A DNA stretch of 64,000 bases from Nelumbo lutea (Eukaryota > Streptophyta > Magnoliopsida > Proteales > Nelumbonaceae): the NCBI GenBank assembly GCA_022828595.1, contig JAKGHH010000005.1:67823655-67887654 (forward strand), given 5' to 3'. The notes under the pieces were generated by a model. That model saw only the letters and a list, made by a program, of their open reading frames with translations, had not been told where the DNA came from and made no database searches. Positions 54,289 through 64,000 of the stretch are shown here, piece after piece. Numbering within the stretch: position 1 is the first letter of the stretch; each line of letters opens with the position of its first letter. Made by a program: the position numbers and the translations under genes.

Positions 54289-54319
<31 letters not shown>
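54277..54319. repeat. (CT)n(CA)n compound microsatellite
   Basis: About 12 CT units followed directly by about 9 CA units, at the end of the second duplication copy. Confidence 0.95.
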
Positions 54320-54354
54320 TTTTCACAAGAATTTTGCCCAGGCCTACTCACAAT

Positions 54355-54490
54355 ACACTACCCCCTGTGAATTGGGAACATCTCCCCCTGCATAATACTA
54401 TGCAGAGGATGAGATGTTCTCTATGTATGGCTGAGATAAACATGGACAGAGTTCTCGTGGGCAGGAGATGCGGACTCCATTTTCACCATC
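54355..54490. repeat. short relative of the repeat at 39,880
   Basis: Contains TGTGAATTGGGAACATCTCC near its left end and GCAGGAGATGCGGACTCC near its right end. Both match, with a few changes, the two end motifs of the 39,880-40,200 repeat, but the middle is about 190 bp shorter. Confidence 0.5.
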
Positions 54491-55805
54491 TAATGTTTTT
54501 CTTGGCTTTCCGACCCCCTAAACATTTTGTGATTTTTCTAAATTAAAAAAAATAAACCACTATGTGAACAGTTGCTTGATTATAGGTCTCTCTCTTTATC
54601 TCTAAAGTCCTAGTTAATAACCAGATTAGCTAATCTTAGTTAATAAGTTAAACTAATTAACTTAAATTATTCAACTTAATTAACTAGGCTTGATTAATTG
54701 ACTTATATTAAATAACTTAATTAAATAAAAACTTATCATAAATAATTTAGCTAAGTTAGATATCTTAATAAACAAACTTATTTAACTTCACTAACTTAAC
54801 AACTTCAATGCAAGTAATTATATTATAATACTTATTAATTGCTACTTCTAATAAAAATTAAACCTTAAAATAAAATTATCTTAACTAACTTAGGTTAATA
54901 AAAGGAAAAAATGTTAAACAACTAAAAATTGATTACATAATTAAAAATGAATAGTTACATAATTAAATAATTAAATGTAACTCAAGTTATTTAGCAACAT
55001 AATAATTAATGATTAAAGGAATAATTAAATTGATCAAACTTAACTAATTATAATTTATTCTATATACATAAAAACCTAGTTGTCCATATCATCATTTATG
55101 GATAGCAATTTGGGGCCTAAATGGAATGGGTTTCCTCGATCTTAAATAGAGATGGGGTAAGGATGGGGATATTTTTGCCCCAAATGAGGGGCATATGGGG
55201 GATATGATGAGGTATGTGTATAAATCTCCAAATGTGCTTTGTCTCAAATGGGAATAGGTTTTTTTTCCCATCTTAAATGGGGATGGGGTTTGGACGATGA
55301 ATTTTTTTGACCCCAAATCAGACAAGAAAGGGATGCGGGATTTGTATATAATTCTAATATGATCTTCAAAAATAATAAAAATTGATAATTTAATCACTTA
55401 TTTAATTAGCTTATTAACTAATAGCTCAATCAATTTAGTAAGTTAGTGATTTAAAATCAACCTTATTAAATTTAAATTAAATTATCTTAAAATAATAAAG
55501 TTCAAAAATTAATAAAAAATAATTTTGTTAATATAAAGTGAATTAAAATATTAAAAACTAATGCAAAATTTTCTAACAACAACTAATATACATAAAATAT
55601 TAGTCAAATTAATAATTAAGAAATATTATCAAAATTTAAAAAACCATTTAGGTTCCAATTAAAAATAATAAAGTATCTCAATTATAAAAATAAACTTAAT
55701 TTAAAATCCACTAAAAATAATATAAACTAATATGAATTTAGACAATCCAAAAATAATAACTGGGTTGGACTTTGAGCATCTATTCCTAAATGGAAATGTC
55801 TTAAA
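54491..55805. other. AT-rich spacer dominated by TTAACTTAATTAA-type words
   Basis: From about 54,600 to 55,080 the sequence is built almost wholly of short AT words (TTAATTAAC, AACTTAATT). A GGGGATGGGG-type block lies at 55,120-55,330. No gene and no element border can be defended. Confidence 0.55.
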
Positions 55806-56443
55806 GCTGCGTTTATTTTTAGCGTAAAGGTTTTTGTGTTTATTTTTAGGGGCGTTCTTTTTTCTGGATTTTGAGAGGAGGGAAAGTTGGTCAATGGGAT
55901 TTTGATTCCCATTGACTAAGAAATACATGTTCTTTTTTCAGATACATGGGGGGATCAGGAAAAGTATTTTCCTGGGTAACACTTATTAGGTGGGTAAATA
56001 ATTTTCCCACTTGTGGGGAAAGTTGCCACTACTTGAATGGTACAAAAATGCCCCTTTTAATATTGATTTTTTATAGCCAAAGTGGTCATTGCCTTATTTA
56101 TAAGGGAAATAAAAGTACATGGGTAAATGCACTTACTCGATTAAAGTCTATGGTGGAAAATAAATAACTTAACAAAAAGCGGATGGAGCCTTAGTGTAAA
56201 GTTTTTACAAGTAAAAGTACATTGATTTAAAATTAAAATGAAAAAGGTATAGTTTGTGCTTGTAAAAAATTACACCGATAAAATCAATGTAAGTATTTAG
56301 ATCGATTATCCATATAAAACTCCACTTTGAGTAGAGTTAAATTAGTTTTCAATATAAAACTTATACTAAAAACAAACACGTAGAAATTCAAACGAGAGTG
56401 TAAAACAAACCCTGTTCTCATTTACATGGAAAACAAATGCAGC
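55806..56443. mobile_element. hAT-like MITE with a second MITE nested inside
   Basis: Outer ends GCTGCGTTTATTTTTAGCGT and TGGAAAACAAATGCAGC form an imperfect inverted repeat. Inside, from about 55,847 (TAGGGGCGTTCTTTTTTC) to about 56,196 (AAAAGCGGATGGAGCCTTA), a second pair of inverted-type ends suggests a nested insertion. Coding capacity is absent. Confidence 0.45.
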
Positions 56444-56730
56444 CTAAGGATTTTTTATATTTTAATTTTATTTAGCAAGGCCCATGCATTTCAAAGATAA
56501 TTAATAAAAATAAAACCCATTTAAGTTTAATTTAAAATTAATAAAATAGTAGATTTTAAAAAGATACTTATTTAAAAATAAAAATTAATAGATATAACTA
56601 AAAATAATGAAATGGCCAATTAGAAACTTCATTTCTTCCATAATTTCAATTAAGAAAAGCCTTCGCATCGCACGGTCTGGACTCATAGATAGGTGAATAT
56701 AGATTTTTTTTTGTAAACAGAGAATACTTC

Positions 56731-57508
56731 TGATGGAGGGTGATTTGACCCGACCTCCTAACTAAGGGACACGTGGATATGACTCAATGTAAGTGACAGT
56801 TCAGCATGACATCTTGGCCACAACTCGGCGTAATGAGCTCGCTGAAACCCCAACAGAACAGCTCACCACAAGACAACTCGCTACAGCCCACTACAGAACA
56901 GCTTGCTGCAAGGTAGTTCGCTATTGGAGCTCGCTACGAAGGAGTTTACTACAAGGGAGCTTGCTACAAAGGAGTTCGCTATTGAGTAACCCGAAGTCTT
57001 CGGGAAACTTCTTGTCCGACAAGACCGTGCTTATCAGACTGCTCACACCTCTCTTGTCTAGCGGCGCAACACCTTCCAGTCCAAAAGACTGTGCCCATGT
57101 CTCAACGTCAAGCGGTGTCGTGCATGCCAACTCTGCACAACGTCCCTCAACTAACAGGACCGTACTCTGCGATGGATACCTACACCAATCGAATCAGCTT
57201 GGTGAATAACGGTTGAAGCAGAGAATCAGAGGCGGTTACACCCGATTTGATAGAGCATCAGTATATAAAGACCTCGATTTTCAAGGGGCAAAGGTAATTT
57301 TGGTAATCGAAAAGTGCGCATCTCCACTCTTAGCTCATTTTCCTTTACTACTCTCTAAGCTTTCCACTGAGTTCTAACTTAAGCATCGGAGTGTTCCCGC
57401 TAGGCGAGCTCCCCAGGAATCCTTCATCTTCTCCTTCCTAGGTGTTGTCCGTTGCCAGGTAGGAGCGAGGGCCCTGCCAACTAGGTGTGACCAGATCGCG
57501 CTACATCA
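56731..57508 (+). repeat. 5' LTR of the Tat-type element (778 bp)
   Basis: Starts TGATGGAGGGTG, ends GCGCTACATCA, with the primer site two bases on. At 56,825-56,990 it holds a run of short related words (AGCTCGCTAC, GAGTTCGCTA, GAGCTTGCTAC). TATA box at 57,261. The 3' LTR is beyond the window. Confidence 0.85.
57261..57269 (+). promoter_or_regulatory. TATA box of the Tat-type LTR
   Basis: GTATATAAAG in the right third of the LTR, with the leader following. Confidence 0.65.
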
Positions 57509-57510
57509 TT

Positions 57511-57528
57511 TGGCGTCGTCTATGGGAA
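57511..57528 (+). other. primer binding site of the Tat-type element
   Basis: TGGCGTCGTCTATGGGAA, two bases past the LTR. It is of the TGGCGCCGTCTGTGGGA class common in plant Gypsy elements, with changes. The exact tRNA is not certain. Confidence 0.75.
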
Positions 57529-57578
57529 ACGCTTCAAAAAGCCTCTTACCAAACACCGTAACTTTCAGTAAGACTTCA

Positions 57579-59420
57579 ATGGCTTCCTCCAGCAATGCCG
57601 GATGAAGTGCTGACCAAAATACCTCCGGGGAATGACCTCGGCTCCCTACCATCTGCATTGGCCAGTTCACTGTACCCCTCTCTGCTGACAAAGTCCCTAC
57701 CCTGAGCGCGCCTCAGGTTATGGCGCCAGTAAATGCTCCGCTCCCTTCGCCGGTAGAGGTGACCTTTGCAGAACCGTCAGTTCTCCCGATGGTTGGACAG
57801 AAATAGCTAGAAAATCTGGCACACTGCATGCGAGCTATGCAAGCTCAAATGCAGCAGGTCCACCAATTCCAGCTATACCAGCAGCAAATGCTCCACCACG
57901 TCTACCAACAACAGTTTCCATTGCTGCCTCAGCATCAACAACAAGTTCCACCTCGACACCCTGCTGCACCGGAGGCCCAGCCCCGCTGTCACAACGAGCA
58001 TCTCCCCCACCGAGGAGAGACCTCCCGAACTCAGAACCCTCTTGGAAGCCAAGTCTCATCCCATGGCAGGAGGGAAAGACAAGTTACTCCCCCCACCTCG
58101 CAGCCTGTAGTCAGGTCGGGGGCCTCTCAGCCAGTCAGACCCGCGTCGCCTTGGACCTCACAGTTCGAGCTCTCGCTCATCGAGAACCAGTTCGAGGTCC
58201 TGGCCGCGGACTGCAAACAAGGCCCTTCAGTTCATAACCGTCAGCAACAGTTCGAGCCCCTTCTTGGGCCCATCGAGCTCGGTAACACAAAAGCAAGCAG
58301 TACTAATGTTGAGCCAACAAAGCAGCGGAGACGCCGCCGAACTCACCGAACTGCCACTCACAACCTGCCCGAGCTAAAGAGTAAGGAAGAGGTGAGCTCG
58401 GACAAAGTAAAAGCCACTCCTTTCCTCTCAGTTTCATCCCCCCTGTCTCCAGAACTTCTAGTCATCCCTATGCCGAAGGACTTCAAACTTCCTCCCTTGG
58501 ACAAGTATGACGGATCGTTCGATCCAAATGACCACATTGATGCCTTCTAGTCGCAGATGCACTTGGCTAAGGCCAATGAGTCCTGCATGTGCGTGGCCTT
58601 CTCCACCACTTTCAAAGGGGTAGCCCACACATGGTACAAGAACCTTGTGCCCGGGTCAATAAAAATCTGGGTGCAGTTCATGTAAGTCTTCACCTCTCAT
58701 TTTGTCACCAGCAAGCGATGCCCAAGAACCCAGGAGAGTCTCTTTGGCATAGTCTAGAGGGAAGGAGAGCCCATCCGGAGTTACATCAAGTGGTTCAATG
58801 ACGTTTGTTTACAGATACCCAACCTGGACCCTACAGTGTGGCTTACAACAGCCAAGAGAGGCATCGCACATAAAAAGTTCAAGTGGCACATGGTGGTCAA
58901 TCGGCCCAAGACTGTGACCGAGTTCCTCAAGTTCGCGGACCAATTCATAGGGACGGAGGAGGAGATCAACCAGAAAATTGAAAGTGTGCCAGAGATAAGG
59001 AAAAGGGAAGGTGAGTCCTCGATCCAAGGGGACAACAAGAAAAAAAAAGACCCAGCTCGGGGGGGGGGGGGCAAGGCCAGGACAACCTTTTCGAGCTCTT
59101 CCAGCAGAAAGGACTGACTACACACCACTGAACGCAAAGCGGGCCGAGATCCTTATGGCGATCAAAGATGCCCCGTATGTTAAGTGGCCACCCCGGCTGA
59201 AAGGGGGCCCTAATGTAAGAAATAAGAACTTGTATTGTAGTTTTCATAAAGATCACGGTCATAGTACCGAGAATTGTAAGAACCTCCGTGACGAGATAGA
59301 AGAGCTCATCCGTCGCGGATACTTAAGAAATTTTGTACAAAATAATAATAATAAAGCAGTTCGGCAAGGGGAGCAGGGCAGAGATGCTCCCGAGCCCAGC
59401 AGCAGGCAAGCAAAGCAGCC
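57579..59420 (+). pseudogene. gag of the Tat-type element
   Basis: Starts MASSSNAG followed by TGA stops at once. The main open part (57,828-58,550) is glutamine-rich (MRAMQAQMQQVHQFQLYQQQ) and leads to the capsid: LPPLDKYDGSFDPNDHIDAF near 58,490 and, past stops, FKGVAHTWYKNL near 58,612, IRSYIKWFNDVC near 58,776 and TVTEFLKFADQF near 58,912. A run of 12 G at about 59,059 shifts frame. A zinc finger YCSFHKDHGHSTENC follows near 59,232, leading to LIRRGYLRNFV. This C-H-H-C finger is the Tat/Retand style. Confidence 0.88.
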
Positions 59421-59579
59421 ACAGCAACAGCCCCCTAAAGAGAGACCAGTTTGGGGGACTATTCATGTGATCGTCGGAGGTTTGATCGTCACGGGCTGCA
59501 CTTCGGCTGCAGCTCGGATTTCAGCTCGAGAGGTCGGAAGGGAGGAGCAGAACCCCCTGAAGCAGCCAAGGACAGAAGA

Positions 59580-60008
59580 CCCGATCTTCTTCATTGAGGA
59601 CAGTGCGCACGGGGTCCACTACCCCCATGATGACGTGCTCGTCGTAAAAGGATTAATGACTTCGAAGTCAAGCGTGTCCTCGTTGACTCCGATAGCTCGA
59701 TAGACATTCTTTTCAAGGCAGAATTCAACAAGTTTCATCTCCAAGAGAGCTATTTCAAGCCCGCAAGTACTCCCTTGATAGGATTCAGGGGAGAGGAAGT
59801 TAAGCCCCTATGGAGAATCATAGTACCTGTGGAACTCGGCACCTGGCCTAGCATAGTGAGGCTCAACCACGACTTCTTGGTGGTCGCAACTCTATCCCCA
59901 TACAACGCCATAAGAGGTCGGCCCATCACCCATGCTCTTCGTGCGGTGGTCCCCACCTCTTATTTGGCGATGAAGTTCCCCATGGACTTCGGAGTTGGGG
60001 TAGCGTGA
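59580..60008 (+). pseudogene. protease region of the Tat-type element
   Basis: After a frameshift near 59,650 comes VLVDSDSSIDILF (59,670), where the D-S-G of the active site reads D-S-D, then FNKFHL and an open stretch with IGFRGEEVKPLW and NAIRGRPITHALRAVVPTSYL. The catalytic loop appears broken. Confidence 0.75.
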
Positions 60009-60219
60009 GGCGATCAACTCGAGTATCGCAAGTGCTACATCGCCGCCCTCAAAGGGAAAACCAAGGTGGCCGACGACCTCGAGCTAGAGCGACCTATGAA
60101 GCAATGCGAAGAGCGAGTTGCACCTACCAAAGAGATTGTTTCCGTGCCCACTTCGGCGAAGGACCCAATTCGGACACTCCAGATCAGCACCTCAGTCCAA
60201 GAGCCCTTGTGATCTCAAC

Positions 60220-61530
60220 TGGTAAGTTTTTTACTTCAAAATTTAGATGTTTTTGCATGGTCCGCGACAGAGATGCCCGACATAGACCCAAGCATCATCA
60301 CTCACAGGCTAAATACCGATCCTGTAGTTAGGCCCATTAGACAGAAGAAATGCAACTTAGCCCCAGAGCACTGGAGAGCAGTTGACGAGGAGGTTGGGAA
60401 GCTCCTCACAGCTGACTTTATCAGAGAGGTCCATTACCCGAGCTAGGTAGCCAACCCAGTCCTGGTAAAGAAGGCCAACGATAAATGGCATTTGTGCGTC
60501 GATTATACTGATCTGAACAGAGCTTGCCCGAAGGATTGCTTCCCGATCCCCAAGATTGACCGCCTGGTGGACGTGACCTCAGGGCACGAGTTGTTGAGTC
60601 TCTTGGACGCCCACTCAGGCTATAACCAAATAAGAATGGGCCCTACCGACGAAGAAAAAACAGCTTTTATAACCAAGCTAGGCATGTACTGTTACAAGGT
60701 CATGCCCTTTGGACTGAAAATTATCGGGGCTACTTTTTAAAGACTTGTAAATAAGTTGTTCGAGCCGTTGATTGGCAAGAAAGTAGAATGTTATGTAGAC
60801 AACATGGTTGTCAAGACTCAGTTTTCACATGATTTAATAAAAGATTTGCATTATGTTTTCAAAATTCTGCGTAAGTTTAACATGAAACTGAACCCAAACA
60901 AGTGTGTCTTCGGTGTCGCCTCAGGTAAGTTCCTAGGGTACATCATCAACCAGCATGACATTGAGGCTAACCTTAAAAAAATTAAGGCTATCCTAGATAT
61001 GAGACCACCCTGGAAATTGAAGGAGGTTCAGAGGCTGAATGGCCATATAGCCGTTCTGAGTCGCTTCATGTCCAAATTGGCATATCGCTGCCTGCCTTTC
61101 TTTAAGGCAATTAAAAGCAAAGGCTTTGAATGGACCGAAGAGTGTCAGCTCGCGTTCAACGAGCTCAAAAGGTACATCGCCAGTATCCCAATCTTAACCT
61201 GACCCGAGGAGGGTGATGTTTTGGAGTTGTACTTCTCGGCAAGTGACGAGGTGGTCAGCTCAGTACTGATAAGAGAAGTAGACTGGGTCCAATGACCTAT
61301 CTACTATGTTAGCAAAGTGTTGCAGGGTGCAGAGACAAGGTATCCAGAGATCGAAAAGTTGGTGTATGCGCTAGTCATCGCAGCTCGGAAGCTCCGTCCG
61401 TACTTCCAAGTTCATATTGTCATCGTCCTCACCAACAAGCCTCTGAGGCAAGTCTTGCTCAAGCCCGAGGTCTTTGGTAGGTTGACAAAGTGGGCCATCG
61501 AGCTCAGCGAATACGACCTCTAGTACAAGC
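60220..61530 (+). pseudogene. reverse transcriptase and first RNase H of the Tat-type element
   Basis: Upstream in another frame is the ADFIREVHYPS-type entry (60,415). The RT core follows: CVDYTDLNRACPKDCFPIPK near 60,493 and SLLDAHSGYNQI near 60,600, then MPFGLK near 60,703. The catalytic YVDD reads YVDN (ECYVDNMVVK, 60,790), a loss of an essential aspartate. After NGHIAVLSRFMSKLA the first RNase H domain runs to about 61,523 (YFSASDEVVSSVLIRE, YPEIEKLVYALVIAARKLRPYF), with the catalytic residues eroded. Confidence 0.88.
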
Positions 61531-61734
61531 TGCAAACTGCTATGAAGGCCCAAGCCTTAGCTGACTTTGTCGCAGAATGCACTTTCAGCATTGAAGTCCC
61601 TAGGCCAGTCGAGCCCGAGGCCCCCAGGTCGGATGAGCCCGAGGTTCCCAGGCCAGTTGAGCTCGAGCATTGTGAGGTAGCAACCAGTGCGGCTTCTCTC
61701 CTAGTTAGATTGAACCCGACCTGGGATGAGGATC

Positions 61735-62010
61735 CCTAGATCCTTCACGTGGATGGCTCATCCAACCAGCAGAGCAATGGAGCTGGAATCGTTCTGTATG
61801 GGCCAAGCAGGGTCAAACTGGAGTATGTGTTACGCTTTGAGTTCGCAGCATCCAACAATGAAGCGGAGTACGAGGCGTTAATAGCCGGGCTAGTTCTAGC
61901 AAATGAAGTGAAAGCCAAGCACATCATCATCTGTAGTGATTCTCAGCTCGTGGTCAACCAAGTCACTGGTGATATACGAAGCTCGCGAGCCAACCATGAT
62001 CGCCTACTTA
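61735..62010 (+). pseudogene. second RNase H-type domain of the Tat element
   Basis: The segment ILHVDGSSNQQSNGAGIVL (61,740), then NNEAEYEALIAGLVLA (61,855) and IIICSDSQLVVNQVTGDI (61,924), has the D-E-D layout of a full RNase H domain distinct from the first one. Such an extra archaeal-type RNase H is reported for plant Tat elements. The catalytic residues look intact here. Confidence 0.85.
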
Positions 62011-62299
62011 GCCAAAGTCAGAGAGACTCTGCTCAACTTCCAGTCTCACTTCATAAAGCAAATCCCGAGATCTGAGAACGCTGAGGCCGACATCCTGTCC
62101 TAGTTAGCCAGCACCAGTGATAATACCATGAGAACCGTGTATATAAAGAACTTGCCTCGGCCTAGCATTCTCGGGGGGGGGGGGGGGCAGAGGAGGTCGC
62201 TCATGTCGCAAAGCCGAGCTGGATTGATCCGCTCGCGAGCTTCCTACTACATCGGACCCTCCCTGCAGATCGCAATGCCGCCAGAAGGGTAGAGTGTCA

Positions 62300-63448
62300 G
62301 GCGGCCAAATATGTCATGATAGACGAACGACTGTACCGAAGATCTTACACACTCCCCTATCTGTGTTGCTTGCAACCTTCCGAAGCCGAGCTTGTGCTCC
62401 GCGACACTCATGACGGCCTGTGCGGTGGACACTTGGGGGGCAGGGCTCTCGCCCAAAAAGTGCTACGACAGGGATACTACTAGCCAACAATGAAGGAAAA
62501 TGAGATCGAGCTCGTCAGAAGATGTGACAAGTGCCAGAAGCATGCCAACATCCATCACCAGCCTGCCGCCGACCTGAAGTATCTCACAAGCCCGTGGCCT
62601 TTCGCACAGTGGGGGATCGATATATTTAGACCATTTCCGCCAGCGACAGGGTAGAGGAGGTTCTTAGTGGTGGCAGTTGATTACTTCACTAAGTGGGTAG
62701 AAGCTGAAACTCTCACAACGATCACAACGCGGAATGTGCATAACTTCTTCTGTAAGAATATAGTGTGCCATTTTGGACTACCCCAAGTACTGATCTCTGA
62801 CAATGGTAAGCAGTTCGAGGATATTAAATTCCAGAACTGGTGCAAAGATATGGAAATTCAACAAAATTTCACCTCAATAGCACACCCTCAAGCAAACGGT
62901 CAAGCGGAGCTCACGAATAGAGCCATTCTTCGCGGACTGAAGGCATACCTCGATCGAGCTAAGGGACTCTGGGTAGACGAGCTACCTAGTGTACTATGGG
63001 CTTATTGAACTACGGTAAAGACCGCATAGGCGAGACTCCCTTCAACCTCACTTATGGCACTGAAGCAGTAATCCCAGCCGAGATCGAGGTTCCCATGCTA
63101 TGTTTAGAAGTGTACGATGACGAAGCAAATGAAGACGAGCTACGCACCAACCTCGACCTACTTGATGAGGTACGGGACCTCTTATACATTAGGACCACGG
63201 CCTATTAGCAAAGAGTAGCTTGGTACTATAACGCCTAGGTCAAAAAGCGGAACCTCCACGTCGGAGACCTGGTTCTTCATAAAGTCATGGTACCTGAGCC
63301 CGGTGTTGGTAAGTTCGGGCCGAATTGGGAAGGACCCTACCGAGTAAAGTGGGTGCTCGGGGAAGGAACATACGAGCTCGAAACCCTAGAAGAGAAGCAA
63401 GTACCTCGGGCATGGAATATTGTCAACTTAAAGCAGTATTACCTATAA
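62300..63448 (+). pseudogene. integrase of the Tat-type element
   Basis: Zinc-binding part in a frame with HDGLCGGHLG near 62,410 and CDKCQKHANI near 62,524. Core: WGIDIF near 62,613, DYFTKWVEAE near 62,678, LISDNGKQFE near 62,791 and HPQANGQAELTNRAI near 62,883, giving D-D-E. Past a stop comes ETPFNLTYGTEAVIPAEI (63,031), then GKFGPNWEGPYRV near 63,307 and the end NLKQYYL-stop at 63,448. Several stops. Confidence 0.88.
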
Positions 63449-63460
63449 TCTCTGAGTTGA

Positions 63461-64000
63461 GTGGACTACAAGTCGCTCTTCGGGCCTAAAGGCCAATACG
63501 CCGAGCTAACGAAGACCTCGGCACTATAAGACCCAGTTGCCTCTTCGGCATGGGCGAACTCGAGAAGGGGGTGGACCGTAGTCGCTCCCCGAGCCTAAGG
63601 GCCAATGCACCGAGCTAATGAAGACCTTGGCACTATAAGACCCAGTCGCCTCTATGGCATGGGCGAACTCTAGGTGAGTGGACCATAAGTCACTCCCCTA
63701 GCCCAAGGGCTAAAACGCCGAGCTAATGAAGACCCTGGCATCGTATAAGACCTAACCGCTTCATCGACATAGGCTAAGTATTAATACTAATGGCACAGGC
63801 AGCTCGGGTGTGAACCCTATGATGCATAGCCCGTCCGGGTATACAAGTTGGACCCGTGAGGAACAACCAAGTTCAACTTAAGTAACCCAGGTGCATATAA
63901 GTGGACTACAAGTCGCTCTTCGAGCCTAAGGGCCAATACGCCAAGCTAACGAAGACCTTGACACTATAAGACCCAGTTGCCTCTTCGGCATGGGCAAACT
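63461..64000 (+). repeat. tandem repeats in the 3' region of the Tat element
   Basis: Units starting GTGGAC(T/C) lie at 63,461, 63,571, 63,678 and 63,901. Each carries AGCTAA.GAAGAC and CACTATAAGACCCAGT with CGGCATGGGC-type ends. The first three are about 107-110 bp apart; then about 120 bp of other sequence precedes the fourth. Unit 4 matches unit 1 best, 440 bp away. It runs off the right edge. Confidence 0.92.

Larger units (their letters stand above)
56731..64000 (+). mobile_element. Tat-lineage Ty3/Gypsy retrotransposon, 5' LTR to post-pol repeats, cut by right edge
   Basis: A large Gypsy element starting with a 778-bp LTR and running off the window. Gag, protease, reverse transcriptase, RNase H, a second RNase H-like domain, integrase and a tandem-repeat region follow. 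A second RNase H domain between the first and integrase, and repeats after pol, are known marks of the plant Tat group. All frames have stops. G+C content is higher than the surroundings. Confidence 0.9.

Noticed and set aside
56731..57508. Shared TGATGGAGG start as evidence that the Tat-type and 25,561 Gypsy elements are one family
   Set aside because: Only the first nine or so bases match. LTR interiors, primer sites and proteins are different.

Overview
This window is plant nuclear DNA, from an angiosperm. It holds a SABATH carboxyl methyltransferase gene with the family's four-exon structure, Ty1/copia and Ty3/gypsy LTR retrotransposons, plant-type LINE relics, many foldback/MITE-like elements, and nuclear tRNA-Asp(GTC) genes with Pol III terminators. 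I cannot name the species. AT-rich spacer dominates, and almost all of the coding-looking sequence belongs to decayed retroelements.

Layout. 1-2.5 kb: end of a Copia polyprotein followed by a long LTR. 2.5-3.0 kb: LINE relic. 4.5-8.0 kb (minus strand): an apparently intact SABATH methyltransferase gene whose four exons join to 376 codons; its third intron carries an antisense LINE relic. 8.7-25.5 kb: MITE-rich spacer, including a 1.14-kb hAT-like element, a Mutator-like MITE with a 10-bp target duplication, and a foldback element whose right arm is amplified into five 212-bp units. 25,561-31,060: complete but dead Gypsy element with a 5-bp target duplication. 31,930-36,475: complete but dead Copia element. 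36,622-41,934: a second SABATH gene on the plus strand, head-to-head with the first and pseudogenised by three independent lesions. 42,458-47,496: another dead Copia element. 48.6-51.4 kb: a decayed tRNA-Asp, then a tandem tRNA-Asp array of 191-bp period. 51.4-56.5 kb: MITEs, duplications and AT-rich DNA. 56,731-64,000 (right edge): 5' part of a large Tat-lineage Gypsy element with two RNase H domains and tandem repeats after pol.

How it fits together. Only the SABATH gene at 4,538-7,985 and the tRNA-Asp genes at 50,994 and 51,185 look functional. The two SABATH copies are probably old paralogues from a local cluster, now about 29 kb apart and separated by mobile DNA. The pseudogene has a Copia LTR 146 bp upstream of its start codon and another Copia about 0.5 kb downstream. 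Both of these Copia elements have unusual TA...CA LTR ends, and in both the first six LTR bases encode the last residue and stop codon of pol.

Limits. Domain, lineage and family assignments come from reading translated sequence and from memory of the families; no search was run. Distances and repeat periods were counted by hand from the sequence. I see no clearly new protein system. The most unusual items are the substrate-pocket change in the intact SABATH enzyme, the TA-terminated Copia pair, the one-arm foldback amplification, the tRNA-Asp array with its junction fragment, and the higher-order repeat in the Tat 3' region.
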